The position numbers were made by a program, and so were the translations under genes. A DNA stretch of 64,000 nucleotides from Streptomyces durmitorensis. Lineage in GTDB: Bacteria; Actinomycetota; Actinomycetes; Streptomycetales; Streptomycetaceae. This document shows positions 36,375-44,402 of the stretch, one piece after another. The stretch lies in contig NZ_CP097289.1 of the NCBI RefSeq assembly GCF_023498005.1, positions 7,998,001-8,062,000 on the forward strand. Reading direction: 5' to 3'. The notes under the pieces were generated by a model that was given only the letters and a program-made list of their open reading frames with translations, searched no databases and was not told the DNA's origin. Numbering within the stretch: position 1 is the stretch's first letter; each line of letters starts with the position of its first letter.

Positions 36375-37817
36375 CTAGAGAATCGCGCCCGGGGTGTAGG
36401 CAGCGGCCTCGGGGTGCTCCTTGAGCAGCGCCTCGATCTGGGCGACGACGACGGCGACCTGGTCACCGGCCGCGCCCGTGAACGACAGCTTGTCGGCCAT
36501 CAGCTCGTCGAGCTCGGCGCGGTCCAGCGGAATCCGCGAGTCGGCGGCGAGCTTGTCGAGGAGTTCGTTGCGCTCGGCGCCCTGCTCGCGCATGGCGAGC
36601 GCGGAGGCGACGGCGTTCTCCTTGATGGCCTCGTGGGCCTCCTCGCGGCCGACGCCCGCCCGCACCGAGGCCATCAGGACCTTGGTCGTGGCGAGGAAGG
36701 GGAGGTAGCGGTCCAGCTCGCGCGCGACGACGGCAGGGAAGGCGCCGAACTCGTCGAGCACGGTCAGGAAGGTCTCCAGGAGCCCGTCGAGCGCGAAGAA
36801 CGCGTCGGGCAGGGCGACACGGCGTACGACCGAGCAGGAGACGTCGCCCTCGTTCCACTGGTCGCCCGCGAGCTCGCCGGTCATCGAGGCGTAGCCGCGC
36901 AGGATGACGGTGAGGCCGTTCACGCGCTCGCAGGAGCGGGTGTTCATCTTGTGCGGCATCGCGGACGAGCCGACCTGGCCCGGCTTGAAGCCTTCGGTGA
37001 CGAGCTCGTGCCCGGCCATGAGCCGGATCGTCTTGGCCATCGAGGAGGGCCCGGACGCGAGCTGCACCAGGGCGGTGACGACCTCGTAGTCGAGCGAGCG
37101 CGGGTAGACCTGGCCGACCGAGGTGAAGGCGCGGTCGAAGCCGAGGTGCCCGGCGATCCGCTGCTCGAGCTCGGTGAGCTTCTCGGCGTCGCCGCCGAGG
37201 AGGTCGAGCATGTCCTGGGCGGTGCCGACGGGGCCCTTGATGCCACGCAGGGGGTAGCGGCGCAGCAGGTCGTCGACGCGGCGGTACGCGACGAGCAGCT
37301 CGTCGGCGGTCGTCGCGAAACGCTTGCCGAGCGTCGTCGCCTGCGCGGCGACGTTGTGCGAGCGGCCGGCCATGACGAGTTCGGCGTACTCGCCCGAGAG
37401 CTTCCCGAGCCGCGCGAGCACCGCGACGGTGCGGTCGCGCACCAGCTCCAGGGAGAGCCGGACCTGGAGCTGCTCCACGTTCTCGGTCAGGTCACGGGAG
37501 GTCATGCCCTTGTGGACCTGCTCGTGCCCGGCGAGCGCGTTGAACTCCTCGATGCGGGCCTTCACGTCATGGCGCGTGACCTTCTCGCGCTCGGCGATCG
37601 AGGCGAGGTCGACGTCGTCGATGACGCGCTCGTAGTCGGCGAGGGCGGCGTCCGGCACCTCGATGCCCAGATCCTTCTGGGCCCGCAGAACGGCGAGCCA
37701 GAGCTGACGCTCCAGCTTGACCTTCTGCTCGGGCGACCAGAGGGTGGCGAGCTCGGCGGAGGCGTAACGCCCGGCGAGGACGTTCGGGATACGGGGCTTT
37801 GCAGGCGCGGCAGTCAC
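36375..37817 (-). CDS. purB: Adenylosuccinate lyase
   Basis: 480-residue fumarase/aspartase-superfamily enzyme of purine synthesis, acting on SAICAR and adenylosuccinate. Present are TSRDLTENVEQLQ, GRSHNVAAQATTLGKR, the catalytic-serine loop GSSAMPHKMNTRSCERVNGL and the C-terminal YLPFLATTKVLMASVRAG. GTG 37817 (MTAAPAKPRIPNVLAGRYAS) is chosen; a TAAACT -10 element lies 8 bases upstream, so the mRNA may be leaderless. Upstream in-frame sequence to 38015 is low-complexity and not part of the family. Confidence 0.95.
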   Translation of the reverse strand: MTAAPAKPRIPNVLAGRYASAELATLWSPEQKVKLERQLWLAVLRAQKDLGIEVPDAALADYERVIDDVDLASIAEREKVTRHDVKARIEEFNALAGHEQVHKGMTSRDLTENVEQLQVRLSLELVRDRTVAVLARLGKLSGEYAELVMAGRSHNVAAQATTLGKRFATTADELLVAYRRVDDLLRRYPLRGIKGPVGTAQDMLDLLGGDAEKLTELEQRIAGHLGFDRAFTSVGQVYPRSLDYEVVTALVQLASGPSSMAKTIRLMAGHELVTEGFKPGQVGSSAMPHKMNTRSCERVNGLTVILRGYASMTGELAGDQWNEGDVSCSVVRRVALPDAFFALDGLLETFLTVLDEFGAFPAVVARELDRYLPFLATTKVLMASVRAGVGREEAHEAIKENAVASALAMREQGAERNELLDKLAADSRIPLDRAELDELMADKLSFTGAAGDQVAVVVAQIEALLKEHPEAAAYTPGAIL

Positions 37818-38190
37818 GTGTACGGAGTTTACCTGCCGTCCGACCTGCTCTTTGACCGTCCGTACAGTCCGGAGAGCGCAGGTCATTGGAGCATCGTCCA
37901 GGGGGCTGGGCGCGGTGCGGGAGAAGACCGCGCAGTACGTCCGCCCACCCCGGAGCTCCGAGTCTTCGGACAGCACGCGGGCCAGAGACTCGTGCGCCGA
38001 CGTGCGCAGCGACAAGAGGCCGGGAAGCGGCTGCTCCGGCCCGTACGCGGGGTCGCCCCGAGCCGCTCACCGGACCGAGGCACATGACCCACGCCACTAC
38101 CCAACTCGCCCTCCGGGCCCACCGATGGCGGGCGGGCCGCCCGGGCGTGCTCCGGCTCCTGGTGATCCACGTACGTCTAGGCTTCGACGT
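37818..38190. other. Intergenic region between purB and small conserved gene
   Basis: 373 bases with no gene I can support. It contains the purB promoter on the minus strand (TAAACT, 37826-37831) and the TAGGCT -10 (38178-38183) of the 38191 gene. Open frames cross it in several phases but have no family features. Confidence 0.5.
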
Positions 38191-38541
38191 ATGGAGCAGC
38201 GCGAGATCATCCAAAGAGTCGTCGGCATCCTGACCGAGGGGATCGAGATGCGCCGACAGGTACGAGAGAACCCGGACGGCGAGGTCGAACCCAGCGGCGC
38301 GGTCGGCACGATGCTGGAGGAGATGCTGCCGCGCATCGAAATCCCCGCCGACGCCACCCCCATCGAGGTGGCCGAGGTGGTGGGCCGCGAACTGAGCCCC
38401 GTCATCGAGCAGATCACGTCGGCCTTCGCCTTCTCCTTCGCACAGCTCGCTGAGGCGCACGACGAGGGCCGCACCGATGTGACGTCGGCGGACGTGTTGC
38501 AGTCCATCGCGTTGCACTTCGAGGACGAGGTGGAGGAGTAG
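38191..38541 (+). CDS. Small conserved acidic protein, unknown function
   Basis: 116-residue acidic helical protein MEQREIIQRVVGILTEGIEMRRQ..., ending in FEDEVEE. Predicted all-helix, no membrane segment, no cysteine. I do not recognise a characterised family; alternating helices suggest a protein-interaction or histone-fold-like helical bundle, which I cannot confirm. TAGGCT 7 bases before ATG 38191 predicts a leaderless mRNA. The GAG/TAGGAG codon repeats at the 3' end (GTGGAGGAGTAGGAGTAGGAG) run past the stop. Confidence 0.72.
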   Translation: MEQREIIQRVVGILTEGIEMRRQVRENPDGEVEPSGAVGTMLEEMLPRIEIPADATPIEVAEVVGRELSPVIEQITSAFAFSFAQLAEAHDEGRTDVTSADVLQSIALHFEDEVEE

Positions 38542-38584
38542 GAGTAGGAGTAGGAGGAGGCTGCCTCCCGGAGTCTTACGAGTC

Positions 38585-39364
38585 TTACGCGAACGGATCC
38601 TCGTAAGGCAGCAGATCCGGTCGCTTGGCCGGGAGGCCGTCGCCGGAGGAGCGGCCCGTGAGGCGGCGGACGATCCATGGGGCGAGGTGCTGCCTGGCGA
38701 AGCGGGCGTCCGCGATGCGGCGCGCCGTCCAGTTGGGCGGGGCGGTGGCCGGGAGCGGGGAGTTCCAGTCGTCCTCGGGGGCGTAGCCGAGCGCCTGCCA
38801 CACCGCTTCCGCGACCCGGCGGTGCCCCTCGGGCGTCAGATGCAGCCGGTCCACGTCCCAGAGGCGCTGGTCGCCGAGCGCGGCCGATCCGTACAGGTCC
38901 ACGACCGTGGCGCCGTGCCGCACCGCCAGCTCGTCGATGTGCGCGAAGAGCTCTTCCATCCGCGGGCGGAAACGCGCCAGCACGGGGCCGTTCCGGCCGG
39001 GGCTGCGCATCAGGACGAGTTTCTTGCACGAGGGGGCGAGGCGTTCCACCGCCTCCTCCAGGAGGTCGCGTACGCGGACCATGTCGCACTTGGGGCGCAG
39101 CGTGTCGTTGAGGCCGCCCACCAGGGTGATCACATCGGGCTGCATCGCGGCGGCGACGTCCACCTGCTCGGCCACGATCTGCCCGATGAGTTTCCCGCGC
39201 ACCGCGAGGTTCGCGTACCGGAAACCGGGGGAGGCGGCAGCCATCCGGGCGGCGAGCAGATCGGCCCAGCCGCGGTAGCTGCCGTCGGGCAGCCGGTCCG
39301 ACATGCCCTCGGTGAAGGAGTCGCCGACCGCGACGAGACTGGTGTAGTTGTCATTCATCTGCAT
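38585..39364 (-). CDS. SGNH/GDSL hydrolase family protein
   Basis: 259-residue SGNH esterase. Block I VAVGDSFTEGMSD (nucleophile Ser), block II NLAVRGKLIGQ, block III TLVGGLNDTLRP (Gly-Asn oxyanion) and block V DRLHLTPEGHRRVA (Asp-x-x-His) are all present. No signal peptide, so cytoplasmic. Divergent from a GNAT gene with 17 bases between starts; a second ATG (39358) is two codons inside. Confidence 0.9.
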   Translation of the reverse strand: MQMNDNYTSLVAVGDSFTEGMSDRLPDGSYRGWADLLAARMAAASPGFRYANLAVRGKLIGQIVAEQVDVAAAMQPDVITLVGGLNDTLRPKCDMVRVRDLLEEAVERLAPSCKKLVLMRSPGRNGPVLARFRPRMEELFAHIDELAVRHGATVVDLYGSAALGDQRLWDVDRLHLTPEGHRRVAEAVWQALGYAPEDDWNSPLPATAPPNWTARRIADARFARQHLAPWIVRRLTGRSSGDGLPAKRPDLLPYEDPFA

Positions 39365-39381
39365 GGCGGGAGCGATCGTAC

Positions 39382-39864
39382 ATGGAGCTTCGAGCCTTCG
39401 CCGTGGCGGATGCGGCCACCGTGGCGAGCTGGCCGGCCTCTGCCGGTGAGGTGGCCCTGTGGTGCGGGCTGCGGGACTTTCCAGTGGATGCGGGCGTGGT
39501 CGCCGGGTGGCAGCTGGACGGGGATGTGCGGGGGTGCGTGCTCACGGCAGGGGAGCGGCTCGTCGGCTACGGGGAGGTCTGGTGCGATGCCGAGGAGGGG
39601 GAAGCGGAGCTTGCCCGGATCATCGTCGCGCCCGGCGCCCGTGGGGAGGGCGCCGGGCGTGTGCTGGTGAGGCGGCTGGCCGAGCTGGCCCTGCGGGTCG
39701 GGTTCGCGGAGATCTTCATGCGCGTCCATCCGGGGAACTCCGCGGCCTTGCGCTGCTATCGCGCGGCCGGGTTCCGGCCGGTCGACCCCGCTCTGGCCGC
39801 GGAGTGGAACGCCCCGCAGCCCGTCAGCTACGTGTGGCTCCGGCACGCGGGCGCTGCGGCGTGA
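39382..39864 (+). CDS. GNAT family N-acetyltransferase
   Basis: 160-residue acetyltransferase: MELRAFAVADAATVASWPASAGEVALW, acetyl-CoA loop IIVAPGARGEGAGRVLVRRLAELA and FMRVHPGNSAALRCYRAAGFRPV. Substrate unknown. Starts 17 bases from the divergent GDSL gene, so their promoters must overlap each other's coding starts. Its last 41 bases overlap the convergent FMN reductase gene. Confidence 0.85.
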   Translation: MELRAFAVADAATVASWPASAGEVALWCGLRDFPVDAGVVAGWQLDGDVRGCVLTAGERLVGYGEVWCDAEEGEAELARIIVAPGARGEGAGRVLVRRLAELALRVGFAEIFMRVHPGNSAALRCYRAAGFRPVDPALAAEWNAPQPVSYVWLRHAGAAA

Positions 39865-40408
39865 GCAGTGTCGCCACCGCGTCGAGCACCGCGTCGGCGT
39901 CCCCGGTGAGGGCGGGGGTCGCGCGGAACCGGCGGTCGGGCGTGAGGTGCCCCTCGATGCCGGGGATCGACAGGGTCCTCGGCGCGGGGCGCAGGCCCAC
40001 CCGGTCGAGCACGGGGCGGAGCATCTCGACGGCGGGGGCGCCGCCGGAGGTTCCCGCGCTGTAGCTGATCAGGCCCACCGGCTTGCCCTGCCACTCCTGG
40101 TGGAGGAAGTCGATGGCGTTCTTGAGCGGGGCGCTGAAGCCGCCGTTGTACATCGGCATGACGAAGACGAAGGAGTCGGCAGCGCCGACCGTCGCGCTCC
40201 AGTTCTTGGTGTGCTGGTGGAGATAACGGCCTTCGGAAGGGTGCTCGGGTTCGTCGAGGAAGGGCAGGGCCACCTCGCCGAGATCGATCAGCGTGGGCGC
40301 GAACTCCCCGTGTACGCGGGCGCGTTCGGTCAGCCAATGGGCCAGGGGGCGCCCCGCCGACGTCGGGCGGGTGCTGGCGGAGACGATGTGCAGGCGGTGC
40401 GTGGCCAT
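39824..40408 (-). CDS. NADPH-dependent FMN reductase
   Basis: 194-residue flavodoxin-fold reductase. The FMN-phosphate loop ASTRPTSAGRPLAHW and the flavin-ring loop FVMPMYNGGFSAPLKNAIDFL identify the NADPH-dependent FMN reductase/azoreductase family, followed by LISYSAGTSGGAPAVEMLRPVL. Downstream of the YczE-like membrane gene on the same strand by 65 bases, so possibly under the same MarR control. Confidence 0.9.
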   Translation of the reverse strand: MATHRLHIVSASTRPTSAGRPLAHWLTERARVHGEFAPTLIDLGEVALPFLDEPEHPSEGRYLHQHTKNWSATVGAADSFVFVMPMYNGGFSAPLKNAIDFLHQEWQGKPVGLISYSAGTSGGAPAVEMLRPVLDRVGLRPAPRTLSIPGIEGHLTPDRRFRATPALTGDADAVLDAVATLLTPQRPRAGATRS

Positions 40409-40473
40409 GGTCGCGGATCCCTTGGTCGTCAGGTGAGTGAGGTAGGTCAGGCGGAATCGGCTGGGTCGTCAGG

Positions 40474-41100
40474 TCAGGGCGTCAGGTGCGGGCGTGAGGG
40501 TGAGGTCAGGCCGAAACGGCGCAACGAGAGCTGGGTCAGCGGGCCGATGGCCACGGCGAACAGGAGCGTTCCCACGCCGACCGTGCCGCCGAGCAGCCAG
40601 CCGGCCGTGAGCACGAGGACCTCGATCGCCGTGCGCGCGGCCCGGATCGAGATGCCGCGCCGCGCGAGGCCGGTCATCAGGCCGTCACGGGGGCCGGGGC
40701 CGAGCCCCGCTCCCACGTACAGTCCGGTCGCCACCGCGTTGAGCGCGATGCCCGCGAGGAGCAGCGGCACACGCACCGCGATGTCGCCGGGCGAAGGCAG
40801 CACGGCGAGTGCCGCGTCGGCGACCAGGCCGACGACCAGGACGTTGCTGACCGTCCCGATGCCCGGACGCACGCGCAGCGGTATCCAGGCGAGCAGGACC
40901 AGGACGCCGACGCCGTTCACCACCCAGCCGAAGGGCAGGCCGGAGCTGCGCGCCAGGCCTTGGTGGAGGACGTCCCACGACGAGACGCCCAGGCCCGCGT
41001 CGATCATCAGGGCGAGGCTGACGCCGAACAGGACGAGGCCCACGAACAGCCGCGAAAGGCGGCGCGTCATTCCGGACGTCGACGCTGGGGCAGTGGTCAC
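40474..41100 (-). CDS. YczE/YitT-like multi-spanning membrane protein
   Basis: 208-residue protein with five hydrophobic segments (FVGLVLFGVSLALMIDAGLG, GWVVNGVGVLVLLAWIPL, and three more), including VSSWDVLHQGLARSSGLPFGW and GLGPGPRDGLMTGLARR, the YczE/YitT pattern. Function unknown; YczE-type proteins have been linked to surfactin control and transport. GTG 41100 is used; a GTG at 41157 that would be leaderless from the TTGACA/TAGAGT promoter is the alternative. Divergent from a MarR regulator with paired operators. Confidence 0.8.
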   Translation of the reverse strand: MTTAPASTSGMTRRLSRLFVGLVLFGVSLALMIDAGLGVSSWDVLHQGLARSSGLPFGWVVNGVGVLVLLAWIPLRVRPGIGTVSNVLVVGLVADAALAVLPSPGDIAVRVPLLLAGIALNAVATGLYVGAGLGPGPRDGLMTGLARRGISIRAARTAIEVLVLTAGWLLGGTVGVGTLLFAVAIGPLTQLSLRRFGLTSPSRPHLTP

Positions 41101-41144
41101 GGCGACAGCACCACCCTCTGTCTCCAGCCGGTCAGGGCTACCTA

Positions 41145-41207
41145 GTTGACGTGTCACCTATGACTCTAGGCGATGTAGGTGACGTGTCAACCGTTGGTGG
41201 GTAGGGT
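41145..41207. promoter_or_regulatory. Divergent MarR/YczE promoter with two MarR boxes
   Basis: Two boxes in opposite orientation: GTTGACGTGTCACCTA (41145-41160) and TAGGTGACGTGTCAAC (41176-41191), both centred on the near-palindrome TGACGTGTCA, 31 bases apart. Minus strand: TTGACA inside the second box, 16-base spacer, TAGAGT (41163-41168). Plus strand: TAGGGT (41202-41207) six bases before the MarR GTG. Predicted joint repression. Confidence 0.7.
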
Positions 41208-41213
41208 GGATCC

Positions 41214-41681
41214 GTGAACCAGGACCCACGGTGGCTGACGGATCGCGAGCAGCGCGCCTGGCAGGCGTACCGGCGGATGACGCTGTTGCTCAACGCCCAG
41301 CTGGCGCGCGACCTCGCCAAGGACAGCGGCCTCTCCGAGCCCGACTACGACGTGCTGTCCAACCTGGGCGCGAGCCCCGGTCACCGCCGCCGGATCACCG
41401 AACTCGCGGACCGGATGCTCTGGTCCAGAAGCCGTATGTCCCACCACCTGGCCCGCATGCAGCAGCGCGGTCTCGTCGTGCGCGAGGAGTGCGAGACCGA
41501 CGGCCGGGGTGCTCTCGTCGCGCTGACGGACAAGGGGGTGCGCACCATCGAGGCCGCGGCCGTGCCGCACGTCGAGTCCGTGCGCAGGCACTTCGTGGAT
41601 CTCCTGACCCCGGAGCAGATCGAGGCGTTCGCCGGGATCGGGGAGACCGTCGTGGAGCGTCTTACTGGCCCTGGGGAGTAG
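41214..41681 (+). CDS. MarR family transcriptional regulator
   Basis: 155-residue winged-helix repressor: LSEPDYDVLSNLGASPGHRRRITELADRMLWSRSRMSHHLARMQQRGLVVREECETDGRGALVALTDKG covers the HTH and wing. GTG 41214 with TAGGGT six bases before it suggests a leaderless message. It almost certainly binds the two boxes between it and the YczE-like gene. Overlaps the convergent helix-turn-helix gene by 20 bases. Confidence 0.9.
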   Translation: MNQDPRWLTDREQRAWQAYRRMTLLLNAQLARDLAKDSGLSEPDYDVLSNLGASPGHRRRITELADRMLWSRSRMSHHLARMQQRGLVVREECETDGRGALVALTDKGVRTIEAAAVPHVESVRRHFVDLLTPEQIEAFAGIGETVVERLTGPGE

Positions 41682-42027
41682 CTTCCGGGTCGATCGACGT
41701 ACGGCCGACCAGCCGTTCGTAGCGTTGCCGGGCCGCCTGCGGGGTGCCGAGGCTGAGCCCGAAGGCGATCTCCGGCCAGGTCATGCCGCGACCGCGCGCC
41801 ATCTGCAGGAGCCCGGCCTCCACTTCGTCCATCTCGCCGCGCGCCGCCGGCATGAGCGTCAGCGCCGCGGTGATGTCCGCGTGGCGCTCCGCGATACGGC
41901 GAGGGGGTTCAGCCCAGCCCAGCCCAGCCTGGCCTGGCTCAGCCCGGCCTGGCCCAGTCCATCCCGACCCAGTCCGGTCGCCGGTCGAGGTGTCGTATGA
42001 AACGGTAGAAAATGTCCTAAATGCCAA
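41662..42027 (-). CDS. Small helix-turn-helix DNA-binding protein (start uncertain)
   Basis: The conserved core is the last 80 residues: RIAERHADITAALTLMPAARGEMDEVEAGLLQMARGRGMTWPEIAFGLSLGTPQAARQRYERL, a helical protein with a putative HTH, seen widely in Streptomyces. The true start is unclear: no ATG or GTG lies in the 5' Gly/Pro/Ala-rich part (encoded by AGCCC/GGCCT repeats), so TTG 42027 is given; an ATG at 42069 would overlap the divergent bL37-like ORF. The GC-rich repeat insert may be a recent expansion. Confidence 0.6.
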   Translation of the reverse strand: MAFRTFSTVSYDTSTGDRTGSGWTGPGRAEPGQAGLGWAEPPRRIAERHADITAALTLMPAARGEMDEVEAGLLQMARGRGMTWPEIAFGLSLGTPQAARQRYERLVGRTSIDPEATPQGQ

Positions 42028-42062
42028 TACTGGCTTGGCGAACCTGGTGAGAGGGGAATCGC

Positions 42063-42140
42063 ATGTCATCGAAGCGACGCCGCAAGAAGAAGGCGCGCCG
42101 CAAGCACGCGGCCAACCACGGCAGCCGTCCCCAGTCCTGA
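42063..42140 (+). CDS. Ribosomal protein bL37-like 25-residue ORF
   Basis: A 25-codon frame, MSSKRRRKKKARRKHAANHG followed by SRPQS, with AGGGGA five bases before its ATG. Very basic (11 Lys/Arg in the first 14 residues or so) and ending in ANHGxRPxx, the pattern of the tiny actinobacterial large-subunit protein bL37 (mycobacterial form ends ANHGKRPN). Too short for usual gene finding. The call rests on motif, charge and ribosome site; a paralogue elsewhere would be expected if this one is a stress-type copy. Confidence 0.72.
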   Translation: MSSKRRRKKKARRKHAANHGSRPQS

Positions 42141-42202
42141 TCACCGACCGCGCACCGGTTTCTGTGTGATCCCGTGAACACCCTTGCCACCTGTGTCAAC
42201 GG

Positions 42203-42823
42203 GTGAACAATGGTGCAATGTTGGAGCTGTTGCGAGAAGTCGGCGTGGAACTGCCGGGCGGCGCTGGACTGTTGAAGTTCGGGATGACACCCGGCGAGGT
42301 CCTGGAACTGCTGCCGCCCGACAGGGTCACGCACCACCGGCAGTGCATGGGGCTGACCCTGGACCAGTACGCGGAGCTTCGGCACGCGCACGACGCCTGG
42401 CTCGGCGGCCTCCTCTTCGAACCGGACTGGAGCTTCGACGCCGAACTCGACGGCGTCGTCCTGGGATTCGGCGGTGGCGGGCCCGGGGCCACGGACCGGC
42501 TCGCCCGCGTGGAGATCCAGGCGCGGCCCCAGGTGGACGGCCCGGAGTCGACTCCCGTGGCCTGGGACGACATCGACCTGTTCGGCTATCCCGCCGCGGA
42601 GATCGCGGCCGTGCTGCCCGGGATCCCCGCGCCCGGCGGCCCGCCGCCGGCCGAGATGGCGGTGGACGAGCTGGGCCTGCGCCTCTCACGGGCCACGCCG
42701 ACGGCGGAGCACTGGGAGCGGGTGACCCTGGTCGGTCCTGGATCCGGTAGTTGGGGCGCCTGCTGTGCGGGCGGGCTCGCCTGTGCCGAGCAGGGGGACG
42801 GCCTCGTGGGGATCATGTACTGA
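42203..42823 (+). CDS. Hypothetical protein
   Basis: 206-residue protein I do not recognise. It begins MLELLREVGVELPGG (ATG 42218; GTG 42203 five codons earlier is also open), contains LLKFGMTPGEVLELLPP, a GMTxxEV motif as in small Streptomyces proteins of unknown role, a Gly-rich turn GFGGGGPGATDRLARVEIQ and a Cys-containing end GSWGACCAGGLACAEQGDGL. No signal or membrane segment. Confidence 0.7.
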   Translation: MNNGAMLELLREVGVELPGGAGLLKFGMTPGEVLELLPPDRVTHHRQCMGLTLDQYAELRHAHDAWLGGLLFEPDWSFDAELDGVVLGFGGGGPGATDRLARVEIQARPQVDGPESTPVAWDDIDLFGYPAAEIAAVLPGIPAPGGPPPAEMAVDELGLRLSRATPTAEHWERVTLVGPGSGSWGACCAGGLACAEQGDGLVGIMY

Positions 42824-42861
42824 GCTGCGGCCGCGCGCCGTGGACGTCGACGGCGTCCTGG

Positions 42862-44328
42862 TCAGCGGTGCGTCGCGGATGCCGCCGCGTGCGCCTCGGC
42901 CCGCAGGACTTCGGCGTCGGGCTGTTCGCTCGCCCAGGCGACATGGCCGTCGGGGCGGATGAGCGCGGCACGCACGGTGGACCAGGCGGGGCGTGGGTCG
43001 GGCCGGTGTGCGGTATGCGTGATGACGTGGGGGGTGGAGGTCGGTGCCGGGGTGCCGGTGAAGTGCAGCAGGACGTGGCGGCCGGTCCGGAGCAGCGTGA
43101 AGAGGTCTGTGCTGTCGGAGAGTTCGAGGTTGGGTGCGCGGTGACCGGTCAAGGGGTGGTGATGTGCGGGGCCCGGGTAGGTGACGGCCAGTGCGGAGAG
43201 CCGTTCGGCCAGGCGTCGGGAGAACTCGGGCACGGTGGCGATGAGTTGGCTCAGGAGTGCGCGCAGATCCTGGCCCTCCGCCGAGTAGGCGTTCATCAGT
43301 GCCGTCTGGGCGCGGGTGCTGCGCAGTAGGTCGGCGCCGACCGGGTGGCGTTCGGCGTGGTAGCTGTCCAGGAGTCCCGCGGGGGCGGTGCCTGCCACGG
43401 TGGCGGCCAGCTTCCAGCCGAGGTTCGTGGCGTCCTGGATGCCGACGTTGAGGCCCACGCCTCCGGCCGGGTAGTGCATGTGCGCCGCGTCGCCCGCGAG
43501 GAGGACGCGGCCCCTGCGGTACTCGGCGGCCTGGCGGGTGGCGTTGCCGAACCGGGAGAGCCAGCTCGGGTCGCGCATGCCGAAGTCACTGCCGGTGATC
43601 CGGGTCACCTTGGCGCGCAGCACGTCGAGGGTGAGTTCGCCGGGGTGGCCGGTAGCGGTACCGTCCGGGTCGCCGCCGACGATCCGGTGGATGCCGCCAG
43701 GCAGCGGGACGATCATGACGCCGCCGGTCGGGCCTGACATGGCCGACACCGCTTCCCGCGGCGGGTTGTCCAGGACGACGTCGCCCAGGAAGCCCCAGGT
43801 GGTGGCGTCGTTGCCCGGGAAGTCGATGCCCGCCGCCTCGCGCACGGTGCTCCGGGTGCCGTCGCAGCCGACGAGGTAGTCGGCGCGCAGTGTGTACGGG
43901 CCGTCGGGGCCGGTTGCCTCGACGCTCACCCCGTCTTCGTCCTGGGCGAGTCCGGTCACTTGGTGCCCGCGCCGGATCGTGGCTCCGGCCGCATGCGCGT
44001 GCTCCTCAAGGAGCTCCTCGGTGCGGGCCTGCGGCAGGGCGAGTGTGAAGGGGTAGGGAGTGTCGAGGACCCCGAAGTCCATCCGGTCGTCGAGCCCGCC
44101 GAAGTGGCCGCTGGGGATGCGCCGACCCTCCGTGAGGAAAGGCTCCAGCACTCCGCGAGTGGCCAGGGCCTCCAGTGTGCGCGGATGGATGGTGAGGGCC
44201 TTGGAGTGGGGATCCCGCTCGCGGCGGGTTTCCAGGACGGTGACGGGCGTCCCGCCAAGCCGCAGTTCGGCGGCCAGCCACAGCCCGGTGGGGCCGCCTC
44301 CTGCGATGACTACGTGCTCGTGCTCCAT
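42862..44328 (-). CDS. FAD-dependent aromatic monooxygenase (rifamycin monooxygenase-like)
   Basis: 488-residue class A flavoprotein monooxygenase: VVIAGGGPTGLWLAAELRLGG (FAD GxGxxG), YLVGCDGTRSTVREAAG (DG motif) and GRVLLAGDAAHMHYPAGGVGLNVGIQDATNLGWKLA (GD motif), then a thioredoxin-like C-terminal domain. Its N-terminal region (ALTIHPRTLEALATRGVL...) and length are close to Rox-type rifamycin monooxygenases and to PheA/TfdB hydroxylases. Divergent from a TetR gene with two operators between. Likely detoxification of an aromatic antibiotic, or a biosynthetic hydroxylase; no cluster surrounds it. Confidence 0.87.
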   Translation of the reverse strand: MEHEHVVIAGGGPTGLWLAAELRLGGTPVTVLETRRERDPHSKALTIHPRTLEALATRGVLEPFLTEGRRIPSGHFGGLDDRMDFGVLDTPYPFTLALPQARTEELLEEHAHAAGATIRRGHQVTGLAQDEDGVSVEATGPDGPYTLRADYLVGCDGTRSTVREAAGIDFPGNDATTWGFLGDVVLDNPPREAVSAMSGPTGGVMIVPLPGGIHRIVGGDPDGTATGHPGELTLDVLRAKVTRITGSDFGMRDPSWLSRFGNATRQAAEYRRGRVLLAGDAAHMHYPAGGVGLNVGIQDATNLGWKLAATVAGTAPAGLLDSYHAERHPVGADLLRSTRAQTALMNAYSAEGQDLRALLSQLIATVPEFSRRLAERLSALAVTYPGPAHHHPLTGHRAPNLELSDSTDLFTLLRTGRHVLLHFTGTPAPTSTPHVITHTAHRPDPRPAWSTVRAALIRPDGHVAWASEQPDAEVLRAEAHAAASATHR

Positions 44329-44345
44329 GGCAGCTCCTCAGGAAT

Positions 44346-44402
44346 GTCTTGGTCAGTGACCAAGACGGGGTGTGCCCAGTAGACTAGGTCGGTGACCAAG
44401 AA
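44346..44402. promoter_or_regulatory. Paired TetR operators between monooxygenase and regulator
   Basis: A perfect palindrome at 44346-44366 (core TCTTGGTCAGTGACCAAGA) and a second copy at 44383-44401 (ACTAGGTCGGTGACCAAGA), 36 bases centre to centre. The second overlaps the TetR GTG start; -10 TAGACT (44380-44385) lies between. Predicted autorepression and repression of the monooxygenase. Confidence 0.72.

Noticed and set aside
40425..40510. Several GTCAGG copies near the end of the YczE-like gene
   Set aside because: Irregular spacing and partly coding; most likely local simple-sequence drift.
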